Of a stretch of 64,000 bases of DNA, positions 41,771 to 52,099 are shown one piece after another. The DNA lies in the NCBI GenBank assembly GCA_018056765.1, contig JAGPFA010000008.1, positions 1 to 64,000 of the forward strand, written 5' to 3'. The stretch is from Syntrophaceae bacterium (GTDB taxonomy: Bacteria > Desulfobacterota > Syntrophia > Syntrophales > Smithellaceae). How positions within the stretch are numbered: position 1 is the stretch's first letter; each line of letters starts with the position of its first letter. Position numbers and translations under genes: made by a program. The notes under the pieces are model-generated. The model worked only from the letters and a program-made list of their open reading frames with translations. It was not told the DNA's origin and did not search any database.

Positions 41771-43612
41771 ATGGGCGATGGGAATATGATCAGACAAATA
41801 AAGGCACTGGTGAAAGAATTAAAGGCGCAGCTTCCTTACCTTCCGCGGGCCTTTGCCCTCGTCTATAAGGCGGCGGGATGGCTGATGATTGCCTGGCTTG
41901 TTTTGCTGCTGGTGCAGGGGCTGCTTCCGGTGGCCATGGTTTATCTGACCAAGGTGCTGGTAGACGGAGTGGCGCGGGTAATTAATGAAGGCAGCGGCTG
42001 GCAGGGGCTGGTTCTCCTTATTCCCGCAGGCGTCGCGATGGCTTTTGTTCTGGTGGCGATGGAGGCGCTGCAAAGTGTTGCCCGTACACTGCAGACGGCG
42101 CAGTCGGAAAAAATTCAGGACAGTGTCCATGAGCTTATCCATGAGCAGGCGATGCGCCTGGACATGTCTTTCTACGATAATCCAGACTATTATGACCAGT
42201 TGCACCGTGCGCGCATTGACGCCCTTTCACGGCCTGCGGCGCTTATCGCAAACGCCGGCGCCCTGCTGCAGAGTTTTGTGACATTGGTGGCGATGGCCGG
42301 GGTTTTACTGACTTTCGGCATCTGGCTTCCTCTTTTGCTCCTGGCCAGTACGGTGCCGGCTTTATGGGTGGTGCTCAGGCACACGATACGATTTCACCAC
42401 TGGCGCGTGCACAACACGACGGCCATGCGCAAAATTAATTACTATGACATGATGCTGACCTGGCGGGAGGCGGCGGCGGAGATGCGCCTGTTTAACCTGG
42501 GTTCACATTTTCGGCGTTTGTTTACCGATCTGCGTACGAAACTGCGCAACGAGAGGGTGCAGCTTGCCCGTGATGAAGCAATCGCCACGGCCGGTGCGTC
42601 CCTGACCGGGCTGGTCAGCATGGCGGCAGCGCTGGTTTGGATGGGGTACCGTGCCGCGGGCGGGTTTTTAAGTCTGGGTGATCTGGCTTTGTTTGTCCAG
42701 GCGTTTTTTCAGGGGCAGCGCATGATGCGCTCACTTCTGGGCAATGCGGGGGAAATATACCGCAATGTCATGTTTTTGGAAAACCTCTTCGAATTTCTTG
42801 CACTCAGCCCCAAAATTGTCGGGCCTGCCCAACCGTCTTCATTTTCCGGTCTGCAAGGGGGAATAGAATTTCAAGACGTCACTTTCCGTTATTACGGAAG
42901 TGAAACAAAGGCGCTGGATCATTTCAGCCTGAGCATACCGGCCGGCCGCATCACCGCGCTGGTCGGCGAAAACGGCGCGGGAAAAACAACGCTGATAAAA
43001 CTTCTATGCCGTTTTTACGATCCCTGCGCCGGGCGTATTTTACTGGACCGGACGGATATTCGCGAGTTATCGGCCCATCAGTGGCACAGACGTATTACTG
43101 TCCTTTTTCAGGAGCCGGTGCGTTTTCATGATACCGTGTTCAACAATATCGCTTTTGGAGACATCGACCGGCCGGCCCAGGCGGAAGAAATCGCCGCTGC
43201 GGCCCGGGCCGCAGGCGCCGACGAGCTGATTTCACGACTGCCGGGGAACTACCGGACTATTTTGGGGAAATGGTTCGGCGGCGCGGAACTGAGCTCCGGC
43301 CAGTGGCAGCGCCTGGCGCTGGCACGCGCTTTTCTGCGCGAAGCCGAGTTTATCATTCTGGACGAGCCGACCAGTTTCATGGATTCATGGGCGGAGGCGG
43401 ATTGGCTGGAGCGTTTCCGCGAGCTGGCGGCTGGACGCACGGTGCTGATGATCACGCATCGCTTTACCACGGCGATGCAGGCGGATGTGATTCACGTGAT
43501 GGAGCGCGGTCGCGTGATCGAATCCGGCAGCCACGAAGAACTTCTTGTGGCTGGGGGACGCTACGCCGCATCCTGGAGGCGTCAGATGAGCGGAAAAAGC
43601 CCTGCTCCATAG
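41771..43612 (+). CDS. ABC exporter, fused permease and ATPase (McjD/MsbA type)
   Basis: A 613-residue half-transporter. Six helices lie in residues 1 to about 330. The nucleotide-binding domain carries Walker A VGENGAGKTTLIKLL (about residue 397), the signature ELSSGQWQRLALARA and Walker B EFIILDEPTSFMDSWAE. Homodimers of such proteins export lipids, drugs or peptides; with a kinase and B2-like protease upstream it probably exports a modified peptide. There is no N-terminal C39 peptidase domain. The start follows the B2 stop directly (TAGTGATG); ATG 41786 is an alternative. Confidence 0.85.
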   Translation: MGDGNMIRQIKALVKELKAQLPYLPRAFALVYKAAGWLMIAWLVLLLVQGLLPVAMVYLTKVLVDGVARVINEGSGWQGLVLLIPAGVAMAFVLVAMEALQSVARTLQTAQSEKIQDSVHELIHEQAMRLDMSFYDNPDYYDQLHRARIDALSRPAALIANAGALLQSFVTLVAMAGVLLTFGIWLPLLLLASTVPALWVVLRHTIRFHHWRVHNTTAMRKINYYDMMLTWREAAAEMRLFNLGSHFRRLFTDLRTKLRNERVQLARDEAIATAGASLTGLVSMAAALVWMGYRAAGGFLSLGDLALFVQAFFQGQRMMRSLLGNAGEIYRNVMFLENLFEFLALSPKIVGPAQPSSFSGLQGGIEFQDVTFRYYGSETKALDHFSLSIPAGRITALVGENGAGKTTLIKLLCRFYDPCAGRILLDRTDIRELSAHQWHRRITVLFQEPVRFHDTVFNNIAFGDIDRPAQAEEIAAAARAAGADELISRLPGNYRTILGKWFGGAELSSGQWQRLALARAFLREAEFIILDEPTSFMDSWAEADWLERFRELAAGRTVLMITHRFTTAMQADVIHVMERGRVIESGSHEELLVAGGRYAASWRRQMSGKSPAP

Positions 43613-43809
43613 AAAGCCGCAGAGAAAATAATCTGTTGTTTTGTCATAAGGGGTCTCTGTCTGTGTGCCGCTCACCTGGTGCGCACCCGCCTGACGAAAT
43701 ATGTGTTGCTTTCACCACGGACATGGAGTAATTTTTTGGTGTGGGTTTGCGTTTGCACGTCGCGGGAGTCTTTTACAATACCCGCAGTTTTGCCGATGGA
43801 GAGAAAAGA

Positions 43810-44052
43810 ATGAATTTTAAAGTCATACTGTTTGGTCTCATTTCCTGCCTGGCTGTCATTTTCATTATCCAGAATGTGGCGGCGGTGACTGTAAATATTT
43901 TTTTCTGGCAGCTTTCTCTGTCGATAGCGCTGCTGATTTTCATCATCCTGGCCGCCGGTTTCGCTGCCGGATGGTTCTGGCGCAGTTTCCTGGCATACCG
44001 CGAAGCCAAAAAAGAAGCGGCGGACATTCAGAAAGAATTACGAGCCGGTTAG
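43810..44052 (+). CDS. LapA-domain (DUF1049) small membrane protein
   Basis: An 80-residue protein with two transmembrane helices (VILFGLISCLAVIFIIQN and LSIALLIFIILAAGFAAGW) and a short charged cytoplasmic tail (AKKEAADIQKEL). This is the layout of LapA/YciS, which in E. coli works with LapB in controlling LPS synthesis; no lapB is adjacent here. ATG 43810 has GGAGAG 7 bases upstream. Confidence 0.75.
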   Translation: MNFKVILFGLISCLAVIFIIQNVAAVTVNIFFWQLSLSIALLIFIILAAGFAAGWFWRSFLAYREAKKEAADIQKELRAG

Positions 44053-44100
44053 AATTGCAGGAGGAGGCGGCAAGTTGATAAAAACCACAGGGAGACAAGC

Positions 44101-44403
44101 ATGAACGCACGGGAACAATTTGTTTTTCTCGATGCCCTTGCGGCAATACTGATCAGGTGCTTTTTTCTGGCTGTTGCTGTGCTGCTTTTGTGCTTTGTTT
44201 TTTTTATTCTGGCCGGGGATTACGGCTATTATCTGGGGTCGTTGTGGTTTGACATCGACGAGTATGACTATACTCTTTTATTCTGTTACAGCATGGTGTT
44301 TTTGAAGATCTGCGCTTTTATGTTTTTTTTCTTTCCGTATATTGCGATTCGCCTGGTACTCAGAAAGAGAATCAAGCAACGCTATACGCTGGCCGGGAGA
44401 TGA
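44101..44403 (+). CDS. Small membrane protein, DUF6868-like
   Basis: A 100-residue protein with a first hydrophobic helix pair (ILIRCFFLAVAVLLLCFVFF) and a second one (FLKICAFMFFFFPYIAIRLV). The pattern SLWFDIDEYDY followed by a Lys in the next helix and a PY-I-A ending recalls DUF6868 proteins. Function is unknown. A clear ribosome site (AGGGAGAC) supports ATG 44101. Confidence 0.6.
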   Translation: MNAREQFVFLDALAAILIRCFFLAVAVLLLCFVFFILAGDYGYYLGSLWFDIDEYDYTLLFCYSMVFLKICAFMFFFFPYIAIRLVLRKRIKQRYTLAGR

Positions 44404-44500
44404 TCGTTTTTGGCAAGCGTGTTTCCCCTTATAACTTTCCGCTTTCGGCAAATAAAAAATACGACAATTAAAGGATTTTGATCCTGTACAGGAGGTTGGC

Positions 44501-45166
44501 ATGGAATTGACTCAAGCGATCAAAGGAAGGAGGAGCATTCGTAAATTTACGAAGCAGGAAGTACCCAAAAACGTCATCATGGAAATTATGGATGAGGCCC
44601 GCTGGGCTCCTTCCTGGGGGAACACGCAGCCGTGGAATTTTTACGTGCTGACGGGGAAAACACTCGGAAAATTCAAGGAAATGAATCTGGCACAAACAGT
44701 GGCGGGCGCTCCTATTACTCCGGACGTTCCGATGCTGGAAAAATGGCCTGAGGCCATGAAGGCCAGATACAACGAAGTTGGGAAAATGGTTCTTGACGCC
44801 CAGGGCATTAAGAGGGGTGACAAGGCCCTGCGGGACAAATACTATCAGGATATGGTCATGATGTTTGATGCTCCCTGTCTGATTCTGGCCTGTATTGCCC
44901 GCGACAACCTTGTGGAATATCAGATGCTGGATATCGGCCTGATCGCTCAGACCATCTGCCTGTCGGCCTGCAGCAGAGGACTTGGTACCTGTCTTTTAGC
45001 GGCGGCGGCGCGCTACCCAGCCGAGACGCGGAAGATAGCCTCTGTGGCTGATGAATGGAAAATAGTGGCGGGGATTGCCCTGGGCTATCCGGATCCTTCG
45101 GCTCCCCTGAACACATTTGAGCGTACCAGAGCGGGACTGGATGAAATTGTGCACTGGTTGGATTGA
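44501..45166 (+). CDS. Nitroreductase family protein
   Basis: A 221-residue FMN-dependent nitroreductase-fold enzyme. It begins with the FMN-binding KGRRSIRKF (residues about 8-16), then ARWAPSWGNTQPWNFYVL, and ends with GIALGYPDP, the usual C-terminal FMN site. Physiological substrates are unknown; relatives reduce nitroaromatics, quinones or flavins. AGGAGG precedes the ATG. The next gene (NUDIX) starts 5 bases after its stop, so the two are probably co-transcribed. Confidence 0.88.
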   Translation: MELTQAIKGRRSIRKFTKQEVPKNVIMEIMDEARWAPSWGNTQPWNFYVLTGKTLGKFKEMNLAQTVAGAPITPDVPMLEKWPEAMKARYNEVGKMVLDAQGIKRGDKALRDKYYQDMVMMFDAPCLILACIARDNLVEYQMLDIGLIAQTICLSACSRGLGTCLLAAAARYPAETRKIASVADEWKIVAGIALGYPDPSAPLNTFERTRAGLDEIVHWLD

Positions 45167-45171
45167 GAATC

Positions 45172-46071
45172 ATGACAGATGCCTTCCATCGAGCCGGTGG
45201 GACGGCGGGCAGGAGAAGTGCAGCAAAGATGAGTAAAGTTCCGGCGGATGCCGCCACTGTGATGCTCTTGCGGCCCTCTTCGGGCGGCCGGATGCCCTGC
45301 ATCGAAGTGTTGCTTCTCAGGCGCAACCGTAGGAGCAGTTTTGTGCCGGGTTATTACGTTTTCCCCGGGGGAGTTGTGGATCCGGAGGACTACGAGCCGG
45401 GAGTGGAGCGTTTCATATACGGTATTGACCGCGGGCGGGCGGCGCGCATGTTTCCGGAGATGGCCGACTCCGGCAAATCACTGGGTGCCTGGGTGGCGGG
45501 TATCCGCGAAACATTTGAGGAGGCGGGGATTTTAATCGCCCGCAAGCGCGACGGCACACCTCTCACACTTGCCGCCGGCGGGGAGCAGGCCCGCTTTACC
45601 GCCTACCGTGAGGAACTGCGGTCAGGAAAGATAAAATTTTCACAGATTCTGGAGGCGGAAGACCTTATCCTGGCCGCGGACACCATGCATTACTATTCGC
45701 GCTGGATCACGCCGGAGGTGATGCCCCAGCGCTATGATGTGCGTTTTTTTGTAACACGCCTGCCGGAGGGGCAAACCGCTGCCAGCGACGGGGTAGAGCT
45801 TACCGCCCACAGCTGGCTTACGCCTGCGGACGCATTGAAAGATTATGAGGAGGGCAGGATCGGCATGGTCCTGCCCCAGATAGCCACGCTGGAGGAGCTG
45901 TCCGGCTTCCAAACGGTTGAAGAAACCATCTCGTTTGCAAAAAACAGACTTGCCCCATCCACGCTGACGAAAATCCTCTGGACGGACGGCAAGGCGGTGG
46001 AAGTGATGCCGGACGGGAGTGTTTTCGAAAACCGTCCGCCTGTTTACCCCCCGCCCGGCAACAAAAGATAA
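45172..46071 (+). CDS. NUDIX hydrolase (NUDT19-like)
   Basis: A 299-residue NUDIX-fold pyrophosphohydrolase. GYYVFPGGVVDPED opens the core. The Nudix box is split by about 35 residues before GIRETFEEAGILIA, the arrangement seen in NUDT19/RP2p-like enzymes, several of which hydrolyse CoA or acyl-CoA. A substrate of that kind is an inference. ATG 45172 was chosen; ATG 45229 (MSKVPADAATV) is also possible and has an AGGAG somewhat far upstream. It is followed after 9 bases by a MATE transporter. Confidence 0.82.
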   Translation: MTDAFHRAGGTAGRRSAAKMSKVPADAATVMLLRPSSGGRMPCIEVLLLRRNRRSSFVPGYYVFPGGVVDPEDYEPGVERFIYGIDRGRAARMFPEMADSGKSLGAWVAGIRETFEEAGILIARKRDGTPLTLAAGGEQARFTAYREELRSGKIKFSQILEAEDLILAADTMHYYSRWITPEVMPQRYDVRFFVTRLPEGQTAASDGVELTAHSWLTPADALKDYEEGRIGMVLPQIATLEELSGFQTVEETISFAKNRLAPSTLTKILWTDGKAVEVMPDGSVFENRPPVYPPPGNKR

Positions 46072-46080
46072 AGAAGCTTC

Positions 46081-47454
46081 ATGCAGAATTTCACCCAAGG
46101 CAATATTGCCAGACAGTTTATTGATTTCACCCTGCCGATCATGCTGGGTAATGTGCTGATGTCGGTCTACGGCATCATCAACATGATCTGGGTGGGGAGG
46201 CTGCTGGGGCCGGACGCGGTGGCGGCCGTAGCTGCTTCCTTGCCGATTATCATGCTGATGCCTGCGTTTCTGATCGGTCTGGGGATGGCGACCAATGTGC
46301 TTATCGCACAGGCCTTCGGACGCGGCGATACAGCCATGTTGAAAAGGATTCTTTCCAATTCTTTTTTTGCATCGATTTTGTTTTGTCTGCTGATCTCTTT
46401 TGTCGCTCTTTTATTCCGGCATGAGGTGCTGGGCTGGGTGAGGGTGCCTGTCGAAATCAGGGGGATGGCTCTGTCATACATGACGGTCATGATGGCCTCG
46501 CTGGTGTTCCAGTTTTTCATCAACTGGATGAACGGTATGCTGCGGGGACTGGGCGACGCGACCACTGTGGTTAAAATACTCATTCTTCTGGCCCTATTCA
46601 ATATTACTTTCGTTCCACTTTGCATCAGAGGGGCCGGGCCTGTGCCGCCGTTGGGCGTGTCGGGTGCGGCCTGGGGCTCGGCACTGGCCGCTGTGCTGAC
46701 CGGTGTCATCGGCTACCTCTACATGGTGCGTTACAACCCCTATATAAATATGCGCAATTGGGACTACAGCCTGGACTGGGGCATCATCAAGCAGGTTTTT
46801 GTCATCGGGGTCCCGGCGTCACTGCAGATGATCGTTGTCTCTCTTGCGGCCGTGATCATCGTGACACTGGTCAACGGTTACGGAACAGCCGTGACGGCGG
46901 CCTTCGGTATCGGCATGCAGGTCGATATGCTGGCGACCATCCCGTTTATGTCCATCGGTATGGCGGCAACCACGATTGCCGGACAGAATCTGGGAGGGCA
47001 AAAGCCGGATCGTGTCTTTAAAACACTGCGTACATCAATTTATTTTGGTTTAGCCATCGGCGGGGTCTGTGCTGTGGTCTTGTTTTTCTTCTCCCGCGAG
47101 ATAGGATCGGTATTTCTCAAAGAGTCGACGCAAAGTGCGCAGGTGCTCAATTATGTTCGCGGCTATTACCATTGGATGGCTTTTATCTTTCCATGCTACG
47201 CGGTGATTTTTTCTATACAAGGAGTGCTGCGCAGCGCCGGCGACACGATGGCCCTACTCGTTATGTCCTTTTTGGCGATGTTCGTGATCCGCATTCCCCT
47301 GGCGTATGTCCTGGCGGGGCCGGGCGGTTTTAAACAGGACGGGATCTGGATTGCCATAGTGACCAGCAGCGCCCTGGCTGCCATCTTAAACTGGCTGTAC
47401 TACCGCAGGGGGACATGGCTCAACAGACGGATCATAGGGGAACAGGATTCCTGA
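46081..47454 (+). CDS. MATE family efflux transporter
   Basis: A 457-residue inner-membrane protein with 12 predicted helices in two six-helix bundles. Typical MATE segments are LPIMLGNVLMSVYGIINMIW at the start, ATNVLIAQAFGRGD in the first half and TTIAGQNLGGQKPDR in the second. It expels cationic drugs or metabolites using sodium or proton gradients; the substrate is unknown. It lies 9 bases after the NUDIX gene and is convergent with the hemerythrin gene. Confidence 0.92.
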   Translation: MQNFTQGNIARQFIDFTLPIMLGNVLMSVYGIINMIWVGRLLGPDAVAAVAASLPIIMLMPAFLIGLGMATNVLIAQAFGRGDTAMLKRILSNSFFASILFCLLISFVALLFRHEVLGWVRVPVEIRGMALSYMTVMMASLVFQFFINWMNGMLRGLGDATTVVKILILLALFNITFVPLCIRGAGPVPPLGVSGAAWGSALAAVLTGVIGYLYMVRYNPYINMRNWDYSLDWGIIKQVFVIGVPASLQMIVVSLAAVIIVTLVNGYGTAVTAAFGIGMQVDMLATIPFMSIGMAATTIAGQNLGGQKPDRVFKTLRTSIYFGLAIGGVCAVVLFFFSREIGSVFLKESTQSAQVLNYVRGYYHWMAFIFPCYAVIFSIQGVLRSAGDTMALLVMSFLAMFVIRIPLAYVLAGPGGFKQDGIWIAIVTSSALAAILNWLYYRRGTWLNRRIIGEQDS

Positions 47455-47563
47455 TGGAAGACTCTTCCTCCTGGGTCCATCGTTTACGGCCGTGACCGGC
47501 ACGAGCCGTGTGGCGGCCTCTTGAAAACGCTTCCTGTTTTCCGGGACACCATGCGGAGCCGGT

Positions 47564-48094
47564 CTATCTGCTGAGCAGGCTGACCACTTTATTATACTTT
47601 TCATGGATCATACTACGGTCAAACTCATTGAACTCCGCCAGCATCTGCTGCTGCTCCTCATCGGTAAAGTATTCCAGACAGGGGAAAAAGAAGCGCTTAT
47701 CCTCTTTTTCGATATGCACTGGATAAAAACGGGCGAGTTCTCCCAGCAATTCCATTACTTCCTTTAGAGTATCCTCCCCCTCGAGATATCTATCCCTGGC
47801 GCTCACCAGTTTTTCGACCATCTGCCGGGCGTGGCGGTGCTCCTCCATCAGCTCATCCATTATCGCGGCATGCTCCGGGAAGAGTTTCTTTTTGGCCAGC
47901 TCGCGAAAAAGAATATCCTCTTCCTTGCCGTGGTGGGTCCTGTCGGCATAAGTCCGGATAAAATCAACCGCCGTGTCGATGAAGACTGTATCAAGGCGAT
48001 TCAGTTCGCTGATCCTTTTTATCTCGCCTTCAAAAAGGCGAAGCATCTTTTCAATCAGCCTGTGCTCCCACATGAGCGGTCCGATCGGTTTCAT
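47564..48094 (-). CDS. Hemerythrin-domain protein
   Basis: A 176-residue four-helix protein with the hemerythrin HHE ligand set: WEHRLIEKM near the start, DRTHHGKEEDILF, EEHRHARQM and FYPVHIEKEDKRFF. The di-iron site could bind oxygen or nitric oxide, or sense iron and redox state. It is co-transcribed with the ferritin-like gene upstream (12 bases apart), suggesting a joint role in oxygen or iron handling in an anaerobe. Confidence 0.9.
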   Translation of the reverse strand: MKPIGPLMWEHRLIEKMLRLFEGEIKRISELNRLDTVFIDTAVDFIRTYADRTHHGKEEDILFRELAKKKLFPEHAAIMDELMEEHRHARQMVEKLVSARDRYLEGEDTLKEVMELLGELARFYPVHIEKEDKRFFFPCLEYFTDEEQQQMLAEFNEFDRSMIHEKYNKVVSLLSR

Positions 48095-48106
48095 CAGCTT
48101 TCCCCC

Positions 48107-48583
48107 TTAAATAACGCATTTTCGCAGATTGGCGAGTTTCACATAATGGTTTCTTTCCTCACAGATCAGCTTGTCGATCAAATTGTGCTGGAGTTTCGGG
48201 ACCAGGTCCTTGACATTCTGATAATAGTTGATGGAGTCCTGCTTCATTTGGAGGGCGAAGTCAATGGCCGAGCAGGCGTCCGATATCTGGGCGAGGCCTT
48301 TGTCCATTGCCTCTTTCGTGAAGGTCACATTGTTGTCGATGTAGTTACGCAGGTACTGGGCGTATTCACCTTCGTAAGTTTCCGGGGGGATGGTTTTTTC
48401 TATTCCGGCAAAGATTCTGGCGATCTCTTTTTTATGCGACCTTTCCTCATCGGCGAGTTCTCCGAACAGCACCTTGGTGTCCTGATTCTGCACAAGCTGA
48501 ATGGCGTACTGATAAAAATTAGCGCCGTTTTCATGAATCCTTTCTGCAAAATCTATTATTTCCCCTGCGGTAAAAACACTCAT
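48107..48583 (-). CDS. Ferritin-like (rubrerythrin-type) di-iron protein
   Basis: A 158-residue helical protein. Di-iron ligands are visible as FAERIHENGANFY, LADEERSHKKEI, FALQMKQDSINYY and ICEERNHYVKL, the E...E-x2-H pairs of the rubrerythrin/ferritin superfamily. The C-terminal rubredoxin domain of true rubrerythrins is absent. A peroxide- or oxygen-protective function is likely. It is first in an operon with the hemerythrin gene. Confidence 0.88.
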   Translation of the reverse strand: MSVFTAGEIIDFAERIHENGANFYQYAIQLVQNQDTKVLFGELADEERSHKKEIARIFAGIEKTIPPETYEGEYAQYLRNYIDNNVTFTKEAMDKGLAQISDACSAIDFALQMKQDSINYYQNVKDLVPKLQHNLIDKLICEERNHYVKLANLRKCVI

Positions 48584-48781
48584 CTCAAACCTCCCTGATG
48601 CATTTGTTTTTTGATCAATTAAAATTCGAAAAGCTCCGGCTAAATGCCCGTGTTTCCCGTTTGGCCGCGTCTTATAATGTTATGCGGTAAATGCCAAATG
48701 CCGCCCGAGCTTCGTAAGATATATGAGATACTGGTTTTATGTCAACAGTTTTCAGAGCCGGGTATTTCCCGTTTGATGTTC

Positions 48782-50101
<1,320 letters not shown>

Positions 50102-50105
50102 GGCA

Positions 50106-50993
50106 CTACTTTATCAGACCAAATTCGCGCAGCTTTTTGTCGGAGAGGGTCCAATCGCGGCTCACGCGCACAAACAGCTCCAGAAATACTTTTGCCCCGA
50201 AAAGACGCTCCATCGCTTCTCTGGCCTCGGTGCCGATTTTTTTGAGCATCGCGCCCTTCCTGCCGATAAGAATCGCCTTTTGTGATTCTTTTTCCACCGA
50301 GATGACCGCACTGATATGAATCAGATTTTTTGCCTCATCTTCCCGGAAGGATTCCACGTTCACTGCCGTGACGTAGGGAATTTCCTGTGATGTCAAAACA
50401 GTGATCCTTTCGCGGATAAATTCTTCTGCGATAAAGCGTTCGGTGGCGTCAGTCGCTATGTCTTCCGGAAACAGACGGGGCCCCTCCGGCAGGGCGTCTT
50501 TCAGGCACATGACCAAACGCTCCAGCCCCTCTTTTTTCAGTGCCGAAACGGGAAAAATACCGGCAAAGTCATGCAGCCGGCTCAGCTGATCGATCATTGG
50601 CAGCAGACGGGGTTTTTCGAGGCGGTCGATTTTGTTGATGGCCAGAAAAACCGGTGATCTTGCGCCGGCGAGTGTTTCCACGAGGAAGAGTTCCTCCTCG
50701 TGCGGCCTTGCCGTGCCGTCGACAATTACCAGAAGCAAATCCGCATCTCCCATGGTTTCCCGGGCTGCTTGCACCATGGCGCGGTTAAGCGGGGTCTTTG
50801 CCCGGTGCATGCCGGGCGTGTCCAGAAAAATCATCTGCGCGTCGGGGAAATTTTTTATCCCCGTGATGCGGTTACGCGTCGTCTGCGGCTTGGCGGTGAC
50901 AATCGATATTTTATCGCCGATAGTCGCGTTGAAAAACGTTGATTTGCCCACATTGGGACGACCGATGATGGCGATGAAGCCTGATCTGAACAC
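50106..50993 (-). CDS. era: Ribosome-maturation GTPase Era
   Basis: A 295-residue GTPase. The P-loop is IIGRPNVGKSTFFN, with TTRNRITG, DTPGM and NKID, then a C-terminal KH domain with ILIGRKGAMLKKIG. Era binds the 3' end of 16S rRNA during 30S maturation. The GTG at 50993 follows TTGGAG by 8 bases and gives the usual family N-terminus; the longer TTG at 51014 overlaps the upstream gene and was not preferred. Confidence 0.96.
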   Translation of the reverse strand: MFRSGFIAIIGRPNVGKSTFFNATIGDKISIVTAKPQTTRNRITGIKNFPDAQMIFLDTPGMHRAKTPLNRAMVQAARETMGDADLLLVIVDGTARPHEEELFLVETLAGARSPVFLAINKIDRLEKPRLLPMIDQLSRLHDFAGIFPVSALKKEGLERLVMCLKDALPEGPRLFPEDIATDATERFIAEEFIRERITVLTSQEIPYVTAVNVESFREDEAKNLIHISAVISVEKESQKAILIGRKGAMLKKIGTEAREAMERLFGAKVFLELFVRVSRDWTLSDKKLREFGLIK

Positions 50994-51010
50994 GCATTTT
51001 CTCCAATGAT

Positions 51011-52099
51011 TCAATCAAATCCCGCAATGTCCGCCGAAAAGGGACCTGCCGTCTCCGAGCTGACGGTGATGCGTCCGCAAACGGTTCCGGGGCCGGAATC
51101 TATAACGATTTGTGCACCCGGGTAAAGCTTTTTTATCGCATGGGTGTTTTTGTTGCGAAAACCGCGGAAACGCGACAAATCGCGTGGATGAATCGAAAAC
51201 TTCAGGCGTCTTGCCTGTTGTGGCACATCACTGAGTAATTTCAGCGTGGCCGAATAAAAAACAGACCCATGAACGAGACTGCCCAAAGACCGGTGCAGGG
51301 GCCCGGCCGGCAGCGCACCTTCAGAGGCCATCTCCGGTGTGATCTGCAAGCCGAGGCGTATGATGCGGATACCTGCCGGGGCAAGCGTTTCCCAGGCCAG
51401 TGTGCACCAGTCGATGGCCTCCTCCAGACCAAGTGGCCGATAAAGACCGTCCTGCCACTGGCGGGCCAGCGGTGTGTCTTTGAAAACCAGCACCGGGTGG
51501 ATTCGTGCGGTATCCGGCTTGACAGAGGCGGTGATTTCAAGAGTTTGTGTGAAGCTCTCCTTTGTATCACCCGGCAGGCCGGCCATCAGGTGAATGCCGG
51601 TTGTAAAGCCTCTGCTTTTGAGCAGTGTGAGCGCCTGTCGTGCGCAGTCGGCATCGTGGCCCCGGCAGGCAAGACGCAGCACCTCATCATTGAATGATTG
51701 GACGCCGATTTCTACTGTCCTGACCGAATGAGCTTCAAGAAAGTCCAGTTTGCCGTCGTCGATATAATCAGGTCTGGTGGAAATCCTGATGGCGTGAACC
51801 ACGCCTTTGCGAATGTAGTTGCCGGCCCAGGACAGAAGAAGAGTTTGCGTAGCCACAGGCAGCCCCGTGAAATTACCTCCGTAAAAGGCGATTTCCACCT
51901 GTCTTGGCCTGTTCTTGCTCCAGTTAAGATACGACTCCACCCGTGCGTCGAAAAAACTTTTCGTGATCCGCGGTGAGAAATCGCCTGCGGCGATTCTTTC
52001 GTTACAGAAGATGCACCGGTTCGGGCATCCCCCGTTCATGATGAAAATCGGTATGACAAGCGGGTTTTGGGATCCGCCGTTTTCAGGGGTTGTTTTCAC
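51011..52099 (-). CDS. Elp3-like radical SAM protein
   Basis: A 362-residue radical SAM enzyme. The cluster motif is CPNRCIFC (C-x3-C-x2-C, residues about 25-32), followed by EIAFYGGNFTGLP and VRTVEIGVQSFNDEVL, features of the Elp3/MiaB-type radical SAM fold. The acetyltransferase domain of true Elp3 is missing. A tRNA-modification role is plausible given its place between rnc and era but is not proven. GTG 52099 with TGGAG upstream was preferred; the frame extends 31 codons further into rnc, giving an implausible Lys/Arg-rich start. Confidence 0.82.
   Translation of the reverse strand: MKTTPENGGSQNPLVIPIFIMNGGCPNRCIFCNERIAAGDFSPRITKSFFDARVESYLNWSKNRPRQVEIAFYGGNFTGLPVATQTLLLSWAGNYIRKGVVHAIRISTRPDYIDDGKLDFLEAHSVRTVEIGVQSFNDEVLRLACRGHDADCARQALTLLKSRGFTTGIHLMAGLPGDTKESFTQTLEITASVKPDTARIHPVLVFKDTPLARQWQDGLYRPLGLEEAIDWCTLAWETLAPAGIRIIRLGLQITPEMASEGALPAGPLHRSLGSLVHGSVFYSATLKLLSDVPQQARRLKFSIHPRDLSRFRGFRNKNTHAIKKLYPGAQIVIDSGPGTVCGRITVSSETAGPFSADIAGFD

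Noticed and set aside
43270..43731. 153-codon frame overlapping the ABC transporter end
   Set aside because: Shadow of the nucleotide-binding domain in another frame; the ABC frame holds all the motifs.
43664..43732. 22-codon frame after the ABC exporter as a lasso precursor
   Set aside because: Has AAGGGG upstream of a GTG and a Gly with Asp/Glu at positions 6-7, but lacks a leader with the usual Tyr-Pro motif and a Thr before the core, and it is the tail of a shadow frame.
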